Both the position numbers and the translations under genes were made by a program. Below the pieces are notes generated by a model that saw only the letters and a list, made by a program, of their open reading frames with translations, was not told the origin of the DNA and made no database searches. Shown piece by piece: positions 1 through 8,092 of a stretch of DNA of 38,729 nucleotides. Source of the DNA: Bifidobacterium breve (GTDB lineage: Bacteria; Actinomycetota; Thermoleophilia; Solirubrobacterales; Solirubrobacteraceae); contig CAMCUD010000039.1 in the NCBI GenBank assembly GCA_945878865.1, forward strand, positions 1 to 38,729, given 5' to 3'. Position 1 is the first letter of the stretch. Every line of letters begins with the position of its first letter.

Positions 1-689
1 CCGAGGGCCTCCCGCCGCTGGAGGCCGTCACCGACCACATGCTGAGCGCCGACGAGATGCTCGTCCTCACCGGCGATCCACTCGAGTACCCGCGCACGGA
101 CCTGCCGTCCGGGATCACGTTCGCCGGCGCGCAGAACTGGAGCCCGCCCGCGGACACGCCGGACTGGCTGCTGGAGGACGGCGACCCGTGGGTCCTCGTC
201 ACCTGCTCGACCGACTACCAGGGCGACGAGGCGCTCGCGGCCGCGGCCATCGAGGCGCTGCGCGACGAGCCCGTCCGCGTCGTCGTGACGCTCGGCGACG
301 CCGCGCAGAGCGCAGCCTCGCTGCCGCTGGCCGACAACGCCCGGGTCGAGCGGTTCGTCCCGCACGACGCGATCCTCGAGCGCGCCGCGGTGGTCGTGGC
401 CCACGGCGGGATGGGCATCGTGCAGAAGACCATCGCTGCGGGCGTGCCGCTGGTCGTCGTCCCGTTCGGGCGGGACCAGCCGGAGGTCGCACGCCGCGTC
501 GAGCAGGCCGGCGCCGGCGTCATCCTGCCGACGAAGCGGCTGTCGTCCGGAACGCTCAACGACGCGTTCCGCGCCGCGCTCGCCCTGCCGGACGTCGCCC
601 GCGCGTCGGCGCGGCTGCGTGCCGGTGGCGGCGGCGACCGGGTGGCCGACGCGATCGAGGCGCGCCTGCCCGCGGCCGTCGCGGCCTGA
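1..689 (+). CDS. Glycosyltransferase, family 1 / MGT type (C-terminal part)
   Basis: The gene enters from the left edge. Its frame is open from base 3, so the N-terminal acceptor-binding half is missing. What remains is the C-terminal Rossmann domain of a GT-B glycosyltransferase of the UDP-glycosyltransferase/macrolide glycosyltransferase family, which moves a sugar from a nucleotide donor to a small molecule or lipid. The evidence is the run VTCSTDYQ (start of the donor domain), then VERFVPHDAILERAAVVVAHGG, with the donor-binding His-Gly-Gly, followed by PLVVVPFGRDQPEVA, where the Asp-Gln pair normally contacts the sugar. The acceptor cannot be told. The stop codon directly abuts the stop of the convergent acyltransferase gene at 690, with no base between them. 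Confidence 0.85.
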   Translation, partial: EGLPPLEAVTDHMLSADEMLVLTGDPLEYPRTDLPSGITFAGAQNWSPPADTPDWLLEDGDPWVLVTCSTDYQGDEALAAAAIEALRDEPVRVVVTLGDAAQSAASLPLADNARVERFVPHDAILERAAVVVAHGGMGIVQKTIAAGVPLVVVPFGRDQPEVARRVEQAGAGVILPTKRLSSGTLNDAFRAALALPDVARASARLRAGGGGDRVADAIEARLPAAVAA

Positions 690-1316
690 CTACCGACCGC
701 AGGCGGTGATCGGCGCCTTGGCGCGGATCTCGGCGAGCAGCCGGGCGGTGAACGCAGACGCGTCCTCGCCCGGCTGCTTCGGCCCGCCTTCGGGCGCGAA
801 GAACTCGATCTCGACGCTGGGACGCGTGGGGAAGCGCGGGATGTCGGTCGTCCCGCGGATCGCCACGCTGAGGATCTGCGCCTCGGGGACGAGCTCGGCC
901 AGGCGGCCGAACCCGCTGCGGGCGCGCAGCTCCTTGCCCTTCGAGCGCGTGCCCTCGGGGAAGATGCCGATGCACGCGCCGCCGCGCAGCTCCTCGACGG
1001 CCCGGTCGAACGCGTGGGTGTCGCCCGCGCCGCGGTCGAGCGGGATCTGCCCCATGCCGTCGAGCACCCAGTGCAGGCCGAAGACCTTCCACAGCTCCTT
1101 CTTGGCGAGCGCGCGGACCTGGCGGTGGCGCAGCGCGGCGACGCCCACGGCGACCGGGTCCCAGTAGCTGTCGTGGTTGCCGGCGAGCAGCAGCGGACCG
1201 GCCGGCGGGATGGTCTCGAGCCCGCTGACCTGCAGGCGGCCCCACTGCTTGACGATCGGGGTGCAGACGGTCATGGCGGCCCGGTAGGTCCGGGTCATCG
1301 GCTCGCGGGGGGTCAT
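690..1316 (-). CDS. plsC: 1-acyl-sn-glycerol-3-phosphate acyltransferase (PlsC family)
   Basis: A 208-aa lysophospholipid acyltransferase-family protein, predicted to add an acyl chain to lysophosphatidic acid at the membrane. The catalytic motif NH-X4-D is present as NHDSYWD, and the glycerol-phosphate-binding motif as FPEGTRSKG. The intervening LDRGAGDTHAFDRAVEEL matches the usual block II. Length is normal for the bacterial family. I chose ATG at 1316 (MTPREPM...). A second ATG at 1298 is also possible. A much longer reading frame continues upstream across the opposite strand, but it is only a high-GC shadow of the oxygenase and hydrolase/cyclase genes. The gene is divergent from the oxygenase starting at 1377. 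Substrate preference within the family is not readable. Confidence 0.88.
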   Translation of the reverse strand: MTPREPMTRTYRAAMTVCTPIVKQWGRLQVSGLETIPPAGPLLLAGNHDSYWDPVAVGVAALRHRQVRALAKKELWKVFGLHWVLDGMGQIPLDRGAGDTHAFDRAVEELRGGACIGIFPEGTRSKGKELRARSGFGRLAELVPEAQILSVAIRGTTDIPRFPTRPSVEIEFFAPEGGPKQPGEDASAFTARLLAEIRAKAPITACGR

Positions 1317-1376
1317 GGCGCGGATGCTCGCACGAACCTCATCGCGCGGGCGGTCCGCTCCGTACCCTCGAGACAC

Positions 1377-2273
1377 ATGGCGTTCACCCCCATCCCGTTC
1401 CGCGCCGCCGCGCCCGGCGAGGGCTACTTCGAGGACGACAGCCCCATCCGCGTCGTCAACCGCGAGCTCATCGTGGCCTTCAGCGGCGCCCGGGCGCTGC
1501 TCATGCAGGCCTCGCACCCGGTGATGTTCGAAGGCTTCTACGACCGGACGACCGGGTTGCAGGATCCGCACGGGCGCCTCGCGCGCACCGCGACGGTGAT
1601 GAACACCATCTACTTCGGTCGCCGTGAGGACGCGGACTTCCAGACCGAGCGCGTGCGTCGCGTGCACTCGCGCATCCGCGGCGAACTGCCCGAGCCCGCC
1701 GGCCACTTCTCGGCCGGGACGCCGTACGCCGCCGACGACCCGCAGTACCTGCTGTGGACGCTCGCGCCGCTCTTCGAGTCCGCCGACCTCATCTACCGGC
1801 TGTACGTCGGCTCGCTGGACCGTGACGCGCGCGACGCGCTGTGGCAGGACTACCGCCTCGTCGGGCGACTGTTCGGGCTGGCCGACGACGAGATGCCGCG
1901 CACGATCGAGGACTTCGACGACTACTACCGCGGCATGCTCGAGGGCGGCGACCTGTGGGTCACCCCGCGCGCGGCGGAGCTCGGCCGCGCCGTCGTCTTC
2001 CACCCGCCCGCGCCGTTCTACATGTGGTGGCTCGTCGAGCTCGTGAACTTCGTCATCGTCGGCGCGCTCCCGCGCCGCATCCGCGCGGGGTACGGCCTGT
2101 CCTGGGATCCCGCGCGTGAGGTGGTCCGCCGCGGCGGCGCCGAGTACGTCAAGCGCGTGCTGCTGCCGCTGCTGCCGACGGTCATCCGCAACACGCCGGT
2201 CGCGGGCGGGCGGCTGCTCCCCGGCCCGCCACGGGCCGAAGACGACGAACCCGCGTTGCGTCGCGCCGCCTGA
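1377..2273 (+). CDS. MpaB/latex-clearing-type oxygenase family protein (DUF2236)
   Basis: A 298-aa protein of the DUF2236 family (ER-bound oxygenase MpaB / rubber oxygenase catalytic domain), a group of putative haem-dependent oxygenases common in actinobacteria. The family block is clear: ALLMQASHPVMFEGFYDRT with the conserved His near residue 47, then RLARTATVMNTIYFG, and a helical middle with WTLAPLFESADLIYRLY. A hydrophobic stretch (MWWLVELVNFVIVGALP, near residues 216-232) could sit on a membrane. The start is ATG 1377, and a TACCCT box at 1363-1368 lies 8 nt before it, so the message may be leaderless. The substrate is unknown, and most bacterial members are uncharacterised. Confidence 0.85.
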   Translation: MAFTPIPFRAAAPGEGYFEDDSPIRVVNRELIVAFSGARALLMQASHPVMFEGFYDRTTGLQDPHGRLARTATVMNTIYFGRREDADFQTERVRRVHSRIRGELPEPAGHFSAGTPYAADDPQYLLWTLAPLFESADLIYRLYVGSLDRDARDALWQDYRLVGRLFGLADDEMPRTIEDFDDYYRGMLEGGDLWVTPRAAELGRAVVFHPPAPFYMWWLVELVNFVIVGALPRRIRAGYGLSWDPAREVVRRGGAEYVKRVLLPLLPTVIRNTPVAGGRLLPGPPRAEDDEPALRRAA

Positions 2274-2279
2274 GCGCCG

Positions 2280-2292
2280 TATGGTCGGGGCG
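2280..2292 (+). promoter_or_regulatory. Leaderless-type -10 box (TATGGT) before the hydrolase/cyclase gene
   Basis: TATGGT at 2280-2285 fits the actinobacterial TANNNT -10 pattern. It is followed by only 6 nt before the GTG start at 2292. Transcription would start at or next to the start codon, and no Shine-Dalgarno sequence fits in between. No convincing -35 box was found, so this is a pattern-based call. Confidence 0.45.
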
Positions 2293-3617
2293 TGGCGCCC
2301 GAGACCCGGTACGTCCGCAGCGGTGACTTCGACATCGCCTACGCGACCGTCGGTGACGGGCCGCTCGACCTCGTGTGGGTCCCCACGTGGATCTCGCACC
2401 TCGAGCACCTGTGGGAGGAGCCGCGGATCGCGGCGCTGCTCGACCGGCTCGCGTCGTTCTCGCGGCTGATCCTCTTCGACCGGCGCGGCGCGGGCCTGTC
2501 GGACGGCCGATCGGGCGCGGCAACGCTCGACGACCAAGTCGACGACGTCCGGGCGGTGCTCGACGCCGTCGGTGCCGAGCACCCGACGATGCTGGCGATG
2601 ATGGAGGGCGCGGCGATGGCGGCGGTGTTCGCCGCCACGCACCCCGAGCGGGTGCGCGCGCTGGCCCTGTATTCGCCGATGGTCTGCGCCATGCGCCAGC
2701 CTGGCGGGTTCGAGTGGCAGGACACGCCGGAGGAGCGCGAGGCCCGGGTCCGGGAGTGGCTGCCGAGCTGGGGGCAGGGCGTGCAGGCCGCGGTCGTCGC
2801 GCCGAGCCTCGCCGGCGACCCGGCGCTGCGGCGCTGGTGGGGCGCGCTGGAGCGGCTGACCGCCGCGCCGTCCGCGGCGGCGGGGCACCTCGACATGATG
2901 GGCCGGCTCGACGTGCGGGGCGTGCTGCCGTCCATCCAGTGCCCGACGCTTGTCCTGCACCGCACCGGCGACACGATGTTCGACATCCGCAACTCGCGCT
3001 ACGTCGCCGAGCATGTTCCCGGCGCCCGGCTCGTCGAGTTGCCGGGAACCGACAACTTCATCGCCGTGGAGCCCGAGCCGATCCTCGCCGCCGTCGAGGA
3101 GTTCCTGACGGGCACGCGCCGCCCGACGGTCAGCGACCGGGTGCTCGCGACCGTGCTGTTCACCGACATCGTCGACTCCACCGGCCATGCGGCGCGGCTC
3201 GGCGACCGCTCGTGGCGCGACCTCCTCGAGCGCCACGACGAGCTCATGCGCGCGGAGGTCGAGCGCCACCGCGGGCGGATGGTCAAGACGCTGGGCGACG
3301 GCGTGCTCGCGGTGTTCGACGCGCCGAGCCGCGCGATCGGCACCGCCGTGGCGGTCCGCGAGCGCGTGCACGACCTCGGGCTGCGGGTGCGCGCCGGCCT
3401 GCACACCGGCGAGTGCGAGCTCCTGGGCGAGGACGTCGGCGGGATGGCCGTCCACATCGGCGCGCGGGTGATCGGCGAAGCCGGCCCCGACGAGGTGCTC
3501 GTCACCTCCACGGTCCGCGATCTCGTCGTCGGCTCCGGGATCGGCCTCGCCGAGCGCGGCGAGACCGAGCTGCGCGGCGTGCCCGGCGCGTGGCGGATCT
3601 ACGCGGTCGACGACTAG
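2292..3617 (+). CDS. Alpha/beta-hydrolase fused to class III nucleotide cyclase domain
   Basis: A 441-aa two-domain protein. Residues 1-275 are an alpha/beta-hydrolase fold (YATVGDGPLDLVWVPTW, FDRRGAGLSD, FAATHPERVRALALYSP). Residues 283-440 are a class III adenylate/guanylate cyclase domain (VLFTDIVDST, KTLGDG, RAGLHTGE). The architecture is known from mycobacterial Rv1900c. The cyclase keeps both metal Asp (D292, D336) and the usual substrate Lys (K332) and Asp (D381). The transition-state Asn is His (H388), while Arg (R392) is kept. In the hydrolase, the nucleophile Ser is Met (M104 in AMMEGA) and the catalytic His looks replaced by Asn (N255 in GTDNF). I therefore infer a non-hydrolytic sensor domain controlling a weak or atypical cyclase. 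The start is GTG, 6 nt after a TATGGT box. Confidence 0.9.
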   Translation: MAPETRYVRSGDFDIAYATVGDGPLDLVWVPTWISHLEHLWEEPRIAALLDRLASFSRLILFDRRGAGLSDGRSGAATLDDQVDDVRAVLDAVGAEHPTMLAMMEGAAMAAVFAATHPERVRALALYSPMVCAMRQPGGFEWQDTPEEREARVREWLPSWGQGVQAAVVAPSLAGDPALRRWWGALERLTAAPSAAAGHLDMMGRLDVRGVLPSIQCPTLVLHRTGDTMFDIRNSRYVAEHVPGARLVELPGTDNFIAVEPEPILAAVEEFLTGTRRPTVSDRVLATVLFTDIVDSTGHAARLGDRSWRDLLERHDELMRAEVERHRGRMVKTLGDGVLAVFDAPSRAIGTAVAVRERVHDLGLRVRAGLHTGECELLGEDVGGMAVHIGARVIGEAGPDEVLVTSTVRDLVVGSGIGLAERGETELRGVPGAWRIYAVDD

Positions 3618-3621
3618 CGGG

Positions 3622-4020
3622 TCAGCTCAGGCCGAACGCGCGCGGATCGTCCGCGTCGACGATCTCGCGACCGAGCGGGAGCAGCGAGATCGGCACCATC
3701 TTGAAGCTGCCCAGGCCGAGCGGGATCCCGATGATCGTGATGCACATCGCGATGCCCGTGATGATGTTGATCAGCGCGAGCCACCAGCCGAACAGGATGA
3801 TCCACAGGACGTTGCCGATCGCCGAGCCGGCGCCCGCGTCCTCGCGCTTGATCACGGTCTTGCCGAACGGCCACAGGGCGAAGATCGCGATGCGCAGCGA
3901 CGCGATGCCGAACGGGATCGTGATGATGAGGATGAACGCGATGAGCGCCGCCAGCGCGTAGCCGAGCGCCATCCACAGCCCGGCGAAGACGAACCAGATG
4001 ATGTTCAGGAGCACGCGCAC
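3622..4020 (-). CDS. YccF-family inner membrane protein
   Basis: A 132-aa integral membrane protein of the YccF (DUF307) family. It has two paired hydrophobic repeats of the typical form: NIIWFVFAGLWMALGYALAA followed by IIIPFG-like ITIPFGIASLRIAIFALWPFG, then NVLWIILFGWWLALINIITG followed by IIGIPLGLGSFKMVPISLLPLG. The duplicated IP-x-G ... PFG/PLG ends are the hallmark of the family. Function is unknown. The start is GTG at 4020 (MRVLLN...), and a TACGGT box lies 6 nt upstream on the minus strand. The gene is convergent with the cyclase fusion, only 4 nt apart at their stops. Confidence 0.88.
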   Translation of the reverse strand: MRVLLNIIWFVFAGLWMALGYALAALIAFILIITIPFGIASLRIAIFALWPFGKTVIKREDAGAGSAIGNVLWIILFGWWLALINIITGIAMCITIIGIPLGLGSFKMVPISLLPLGREIVDADDPRAFGLS

Positions 4021-4032
4021 GCCGTCACCGTA
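4018..4032 (-). promoter_or_regulatory. Leaderless-type -10 box (TACGGT) before yccF-like gene
   Basis: On the minus strand TACGGT (complement of 4027-4032) is followed by 6 nt and then the GTG start at 4020. This is the same arrangement as at several other genes in the window. There is no room for a ribosome binding site. Confidence 0.45.
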
Positions 4033-4080
4033 TCGCTGAGAGGCGCTTCAGGCGCACGGTCGGCGTCCGATGGTTCGAGC

Positions 4081-5742
4081 ATGCCCGTGTTTCGTCTCGC
4101 GTTCGCCACCGTCTGCGCGTTCCTCGCGCTCGCCGCCGCGCCGGCGAACGGCGCGCCGATGACCGTCGAGATCGTCAACAACTCGGGCGTGAAGCCGGAC
4201 CAGGTCTGGCTCAGTCTCTACAACGGACCGAGCGCCGACGGGCAGCTGCCGAACAACACGCCGGTGCAGCTGAGCTCGCTGACCAACTCGAGCTTCACGC
4301 TGGGCGACATCACCGCGGGGCGGCTCTACGTGGCGTACGGGTCGCAGGGCGTGGACATCAACACGACGACGATGTCGCCGATCCGCAACGACAAGATCGA
4401 GTTCACCAACCCGGGCGTCGCCGACCTCACCGCCGTCGACTTCTTCGGCATTCCCATGGGCCTCCAGACGCTCGACTCCGGCGGCAACGTCCTGGAGACC
4501 CTCGGCTTCCGCTGCTTCACCTCGACGCTCGCACCGGCGCTGCAGGCGCTGCCCGGCGGGCAGGCGAGCACGATCCTCACGTCGGCCAACACGTTTTCCA
4601 AGGTGCTCTCGCCGTCGCTGTCGGACGCCTACCCGCTGATGACCGCCTACGTCCAGGCGATGAGCGGCCAGACGATCACGGTGAACTCGACGTTCGACGG
4701 CCGCCCGGCCGCGGGCCTGCCGGCGGTAACCACGAACATGACCGGCACGTTCCAGCCCGACGGCTCGATCACGCTCAGCGGCACCTTCACGAACATCGCG
4801 ACCGGGGCGGTCACGCCGAACCAGACGCTGGCGGTCGCCGCGGGCGGGATCGCGCCGGGCATCTACTCCAACAACGGCTCGTACACGAAGAACGGCGCGG
4901 CCGGGGCGGTCGGCGACAACGACGCGTTCTCCACCGTCTACCGCGACCTCGTCGCGGGCTTCGCGATGGGCTACTGGGGCGGCCGGTACGGCAACCAGAC
5001 GAGCGCGTGGCTGCGCCAGCCGCCGTTCGCCGCCGCGTGGACGACCCCGCCGCCCTTCACGCCGTACTACCACCAGTACGGCGCGATGATCACCGAGTAC
5101 TCGTCGGCGTACGGGTTCCCGTTCACCGACCTGTCGCCCACGACCGTGCAGGCGGGCCTCGGCTCGAACGTCGCGACGATGCGCGTGACGATCGAGCCCG
5201 ACACCGGGCCGAACGTGCCGGGGTGCGCCGGGTCCTCAACGCCGACCCCACCGCCGCCGCCCTCGGGCAGCACGACCCCGGACCCGGTCACGGCGACCCC
5301 GGTGAACCCGGCCCCGTCGACGGCACCGGCGCCGATCACCGCCCCGGCGCCGAAGCGCACGACGAAGGGCCGCGCGGTGGCGATCGTCGAGCGCCGCGCC
5401 GTCCGGCTGGACCGCGCGGGCCGGCTGGTCCTGCCCGTGCGCTGCGACGGCGATCCGTGCCGGGGAGAGCTCGAGGTCTACACCCGCGTGCGCCGCGGCA
5501 AGAAGCTCGTCATCGTGCCGGTCGGCGCCGCCGAGCTGGCGGTCCCCGAAGCGAAGACCCAGCACCTGGTCGTCAAGCTCACGAAGACCGGCCGGGCGCT
5601 CATCCGGCGGGCCGGGCGGCGCGGTCTGTGGACCACGACGGTCGTCCGGCTCGGGGCGCGGTCGAAGGCCATCACCGTGTCGCGTCGCGGGGTGAAGGTG
5701 CTGCCCTACGCCAAGCCGACACCCAAGCGCAAGCACCGCTGA
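4081..5742 (+). CDS. Secreted GH64-like beta-1,3-glucanase with C-terminal beta-rich module
   Basis: A 553-aa exported protein. Residues 1-26 are a signal peptide ending near ANGAP. Residues 27-385 resemble glycoside hydrolase family 64: the opening VEIVNNSGVKPDQVWLSLYNG, GRLYVAYGSQG, then IEFT...VDFFGIPMG, and near the end ITEYSSAYGFPFTDL. By position in that pattern, E107 and D120 are the likely catalytic acids (inference from the family, where a Glu/Asp pair about 16 residues apart does catalysis). A Pro/Thr-rich linker follows (about 385-425). The last 125 residues form a beta-rich module with a Cys pair (RCDGDPCRGELE) and many Arg/Lys. Predicted role: cleavage of fungal or plant beta-1,3-glucan outside the cell. 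Cytosolic pathway partners are not nearby. Confidence 0.7.
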   Translation: MPVFRLAFATVCAFLALAAAPANGAPMTVEIVNNSGVKPDQVWLSLYNGPSADGQLPNNTPVQLSSLTNSSFTLGDITAGRLYVAYGSQGVDINTTTMSPIRNDKIEFTNPGVADLTAVDFFGIPMGLQTLDSGGNVLETLGFRCFTSTLAPALQALPGGQASTILTSANTFSKVLSPSLSDAYPLMTAYVQAMSGQTITVNSTFDGRPAAGLPAVTTNMTGTFQPDGSITLSGTFTNIATGAVTPNQTLAVAAGGIAPGIYSNNGSYTKNGAAGAVGDNDAFSTVYRDLVAGFAMGYWGGRYGNQTSAWLRQPPFAAAWTTPPPFTPYYHQYGAMITEYSSAYGFPFTDLSPTTVQAGLGSNVATMRVTIEPDTGPNVPGCAGSSTPTPPPPPSGSTTPDPVTATPVNPAPSTAPAPITAPAPKRTTKGRAVAIVERRAVRLDRAGRLVLPVRCDGDPCRGELEVYTRVRRGKKLVIVPVGAAELAVPEAKTQHLVVKLTKTGRALIRRAGRRGLWTTTVVRLGARSKAITVSRRGVKVLPYAKPTPKRKHR

Positions 5743-5748
5743 CCGGCG

Positions 5749-6483
5749 TCAACTGCGCAGGAACCGGACGAGCCCGAGCGTGATCGCACCCGCGACCTTC
5801 TCGCGGTGCGCGCCGTTCTTCATGCGCCGCGCGTCGCCGGCGTTGCGCATGTTCCCCATCTCGATGAAGATCGCCGGCCGGGTCGAGAGGTTCAGGCCGC
5901 CGAGATCGGTGCGCTCGTCGAGGCCGTGGTCGCCAATGTAGGTCGCGCTGCGCTCCCCGCGCGCCCACAGGGATGAGCGCATGAGGACGGCCAGCCGGCG
6001 TGACGCGGCGAGCCGCGCGGGGTCGCTGCCCTTGATCTTCCCCGGGTAGATGACGTGGAACCCCCGACCGCCGGGCCGGCCCCCATCGGCGTGCAGGGAC
6101 ACGACGGCGTCCGCGTTGGCCTGGTTGCCGATGGCCGCCCGGTCGGTGATGCACGGGCCGACGCCGTCGTTCGTCGTCCGGGTCATGACGACCGTCGCGC
6201 CGCGCTGCTGGAGCTTCTTCTGCACGCGGATCGCCATCGACAGGTTGAACGCGGCCTCGGTGAGACGCCGGTCGTTCGTCTCCGTGCCCGTCGTGTCGCA
6301 CGCCTTGCGCACGCCGTTGCCCGCATCGACGATCTTGTTGATCACCTCGGGGTGCTGCGCGTTGCCGCCGTTGTGCCCGGCGTCGAGGAAGACGACCTTG
6401 CCCGCGAGCGAGGTCGTCGCCGCGCGCGCGGGCGCGGGGGCCAGCAGTAGGACGGCAAGCGCGGCGAGACCCAGGATCCGCAT
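5749..6483 (-). CDS. Secreted N-acetylmuramoyl-L-alanine amidase (Amidase_3)
   Basis: A 244-aa zinc amidase that cleaves the bond between N-acetylmuramic acid and the peptide stem of peptidoglycan. A signal peptide covers residues 1-21. The zinc ligands are visible: H37 in VFLDAGHNG, E76 in LTEAAFN and H131 in VSLHADG. The catalytic Glu is E208 in IFIEMGN. An insert, PEVINKIVDAGNGVRKACD, is common in actinobacterial relatives. The protein has no cell-wall-binding domain. ATG 6483 gives a clean signal peptide. An in-frame ATG at 6501 (MRLTGS...) is an alternative. The stop is 6 nt from the convergent glucanase gene. The small secreted protein at 6522-6824 lies just upstream on the same strand. 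Confidence 0.92.
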   Translation of the reverse strand: MRILGLAALAVLLLAPAPARAATTSLAGKVVFLDAGHNGGNAQHPEVINKIVDAGNGVRKACDTTGTETNDRRLTEAAFNLSMAIRVQKKLQQRGATVVMTRTTNDGVGPCITDRAAIGNQANADAVVSLHADGGRPGGRGFHVIYPGKIKGSDPARLAASRRLAVLMRSSLWARGERSATYIGDHGLDERTDLGGLNLSTRPAIFIEMGNMRNAGDARRMKNGAHREKVAGAITLGLVRFLRS

Positions 6484-6521
6484 GGATCCAGTCAAGCGCA
6501 TCGCCCGGCCGACGGCGACGG

Positions 6522-6824
6522 TCAGACGAACAGCGCGGTGATGCGCGACCGCGGCTTGGACTTCACGCAGCCGACCCCGCGCGGCCCGGCCTGGCACGTC
6601 CACTTGCCGACCTTCGGGCCGACGCCATCGGCCAGCGCCCGGATGACCTTGCGGGCCTCCTTGCAGCTGGCGGGCCCGCGGGTGACCTTCACCCGCACGG
6701 TCTGGTCGCCGCGGCTCATCGTGCCGCAGTCCCGGGTCTTCGCGTCGGCGGTTGCGTGCGCCGTGGTGAGCATGAGCGCGCCGGTGAGCAGCGCCGCCGC
6801 GATCCCCTGTCGTCGGATCAGCAT
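6522..6824 (-). CDS. Small secreted Cys-rich protein, function unknown
   Basis: A 100-aa protein with a signal peptide (residues about 1-26: a basic MLIRRQG start, then a hydrophobic run). The mature part has four Cys (C33, C54, C77, C86), which can form two disulfides. The pattern SCKEARKVIRALADG followed by KWTCQAGPRGVGC matches a small extracytoplasmic module often seen in actinobacterial exported proteins. No enzyme signature is present. It is transcribed in the same direction as the amidase, with about 20-40 nt between them, so co-expression is likely. An actual role in the wall cannot be shown from sequence. Confidence 0.7.
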   Translation of the reverse strand: MLIRRQGIAAALLTGALMLTTAHATADAKTRDCGTMSRGDQTVRVKVTRGPASCKEARKVIRALADGVGPKVGKWTCQAGPRGVGCVKSKPRSRITALFV

Positions 6825-6844
6825 CCGCAGATCATTCCAAAGCT

Positions 6845-6860
6845 GCGGCCTTCCGGCCGC
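6845..6860 (-). terminator. Hairpin with GGAA tetraloop after the acetamidase gene
   Basis: A perfect 6-bp stem, GCGGCC/GGCCGC, encloses 4 nt (6851-6854). Read on the minus strand the loop is GGAA, a GNRA tetraloop. It lies 7 nt past the acetamidase stop and before the next minus-strand gene, followed by AGCTTTGG rather than a long U run. It is the best terminator candidate here, and stability is supported by the GC stem. Confidence 0.5.
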
Positions 6861-6867
6861 GGGTGGC

Positions 6868-7923
6868 TCAACCGTCGTCGAAGACGGACAGCGGCAGGCT
6901 CGCGGTGACGACCGTGTTCGGGTCGTTGACGATCGAGCCGATCCGCAGGTCCACGGCGACGCTCACGAGGATCAGCGCCTGGGGCGCGGAGAGGCCGTGC
7001 TCGGCGCCCAGGTAGCGCACCATGTCCAGCACCGCGTTGCGCGCCGCATGGCCGACGTCGTGGAAGCGGTTCTCCCCATCGTCGGTCACCGGGATCCCGG
7101 TGGTGACGAAGAAGCCACGCCGGTCGTCCTCGACGGTGTCGGGGTGCCAGAACGCCGGGGTGACGGGCCGGAACGCCGGCTCCTCGTCGAGGGTCACCCT
7201 GACGCTCGCGGTGCCGCTCGTCTCGATCGCGGTGACCATCGTCTCGCCGTCGCCCTGGGCGAAGTGCATGTCGCCGAGGGAGATATTCGCGCCGGGCACC
7301 TGCACCGTCACCCGCATCCGGCTGCCCTCCGTGAGCTGCTTGACATCGAGGTTCCCGCCGTTCTCCCGCGGGCCGACGGTGCGCAGACCGCCGGCGGCCA
7401 GTGGGGGCACCGCAGCGATCGGCGTGGGCTGCGGCGCGTCGGGGAGCTGCGCCTCCCGCGCGGTGTACCGGGCGAACTGCTCGTGGCCGATGCCGACGCC
7501 CATGATCCCGAGGAACGGCCGGCCCGGGATGGTGATGCCAGGCAGCTGCTCGGACCGCGCGACGCCGCCCGCGAGCTCCCAGTGCACGAGGAACGGCGGG
7601 AAGTCGTGGTCGCGCAGGTGGCCGTATCCGGGCAGGAGCATGGTCCACCCGTAGCCGTCGGGGCGCAGCTCGAGCACCTCGATCTCCAGCACGTCGCCGG
7701 GCTGGGCACCCTCGACGGCGAACGGGCCCGCCATCGGGTGGCTGCGCGACTGCACGACGTCGACGAGCTCGGCGGCGGTCGTGGTGGGCCCGATCTGCAG
7801 GTCGCAGCCGTCGAGGACATCGACGGTCAGCGTGTCCCCGGGGGCGATCGTGCGCTGCGGCGGGATGTCGGGGTGGAAGCGGTTGTGTCCCTGGGAGGGG
7901 TCGTCGACAAGGGCGCGGCGCAT
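6868..7923 (-). CDS. Acetamidase/formamidase family protein
   Basis: A 351-aa FmdA/AmdA-family amidohydrolase, predicted to hydrolyse formamide, acetamide or similar short amides to ammonia and a carboxylate. Family blocks are clear: an N-terminal beta region with IAPGDTLTVDVLDGCD, EGAQPGDVLEIEVLEL, FLGIMGVG, RENGGNLDVKQLTEGS (the conserved Gly-Gly-Asn block), LGDMHFAQGDGE (with the metal-site His/Asp region), and a C-terminal VDLRIGSIVN block. Length matches the family. I chose ATG 7923 (MRRALVDDPSQGHNRFHPD), since upstream sequence in frame is Arg/Pro-rich and unlike protein. The gene is divergent from the membrane-anchored gene at 8093. Confidence 0.88.
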   Translation of the reverse strand: MRRALVDDPSQGHNRFHPDIPPQRTIAPGDTLTVDVLDGCDLQIGPTTTAAELVDVVQSRSHPMAGPFAVEGAQPGDVLEIEVLELRPDGYGWTMLLPGYGHLRDHDFPPFLVHWELAGGVARSEQLPGITIPGRPFLGIMGVGIGHEQFARYTAREAQLPDAPQPTPIAAVPPLAAGGLRTVGPRENGGNLDVKQLTEGSRMRVTVQVPGANISLGDMHFAQGDGETMVTAIETSGTASVRVTLDEEPAFRPVTPAFWHPDTVEDDRRGFFVTTGIPVTDDGENRFHDVGHAARNAVLDMVRYLGAEHGLSAPQALILVSVAVDLRIGSIVNDPNTVVTASLPLSVFDDG

Positions 7924-8056
7924 GTCCCGCGGACTCTCTCGCGTGCCGTCCGACCGGCCGAGGGGCGGACGGTCGGCTTCGGCGCGCCGCGCGTTGTCCC
8001 GGTGGGCCACTCCTCGGGGCGCGTTCCCGCTGGGTGGAACCGCATGGCGCGCTCGG

Positions 8057-8092
8057 GGGGCGAGTTTCGGGTGGCTGTGCCCTACGAAGGGC
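8057..8092 (+). promoter_or_regulatory. Conserved upstream element, copy 1
   Basis: GGGGCGAGTTTCG (8057-8069), then 10 unconserved nt, then CCCTACGAAGGG (8080-8091), then C and the ATG at 8093. The same element with identical spacing stands before the gene at 17036. CGAGTTTCG is itself nearly palindromic, and the CCCTA...AAGGG part has mirrored CCC/GGG ends. It could be an alternative-sigma promoter or a protein-binding site that also places the ribosome site. Confidence 0.55.

Noticed and set aside
1317-3455. Upstream extension of the minus-strand plsC frame to 921 aa
   Set aside because: It runs antisense through the oxygenase and the hydrolase/cyclase genes with low-complexity sequence. 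The PlsC domain begins after 1316.
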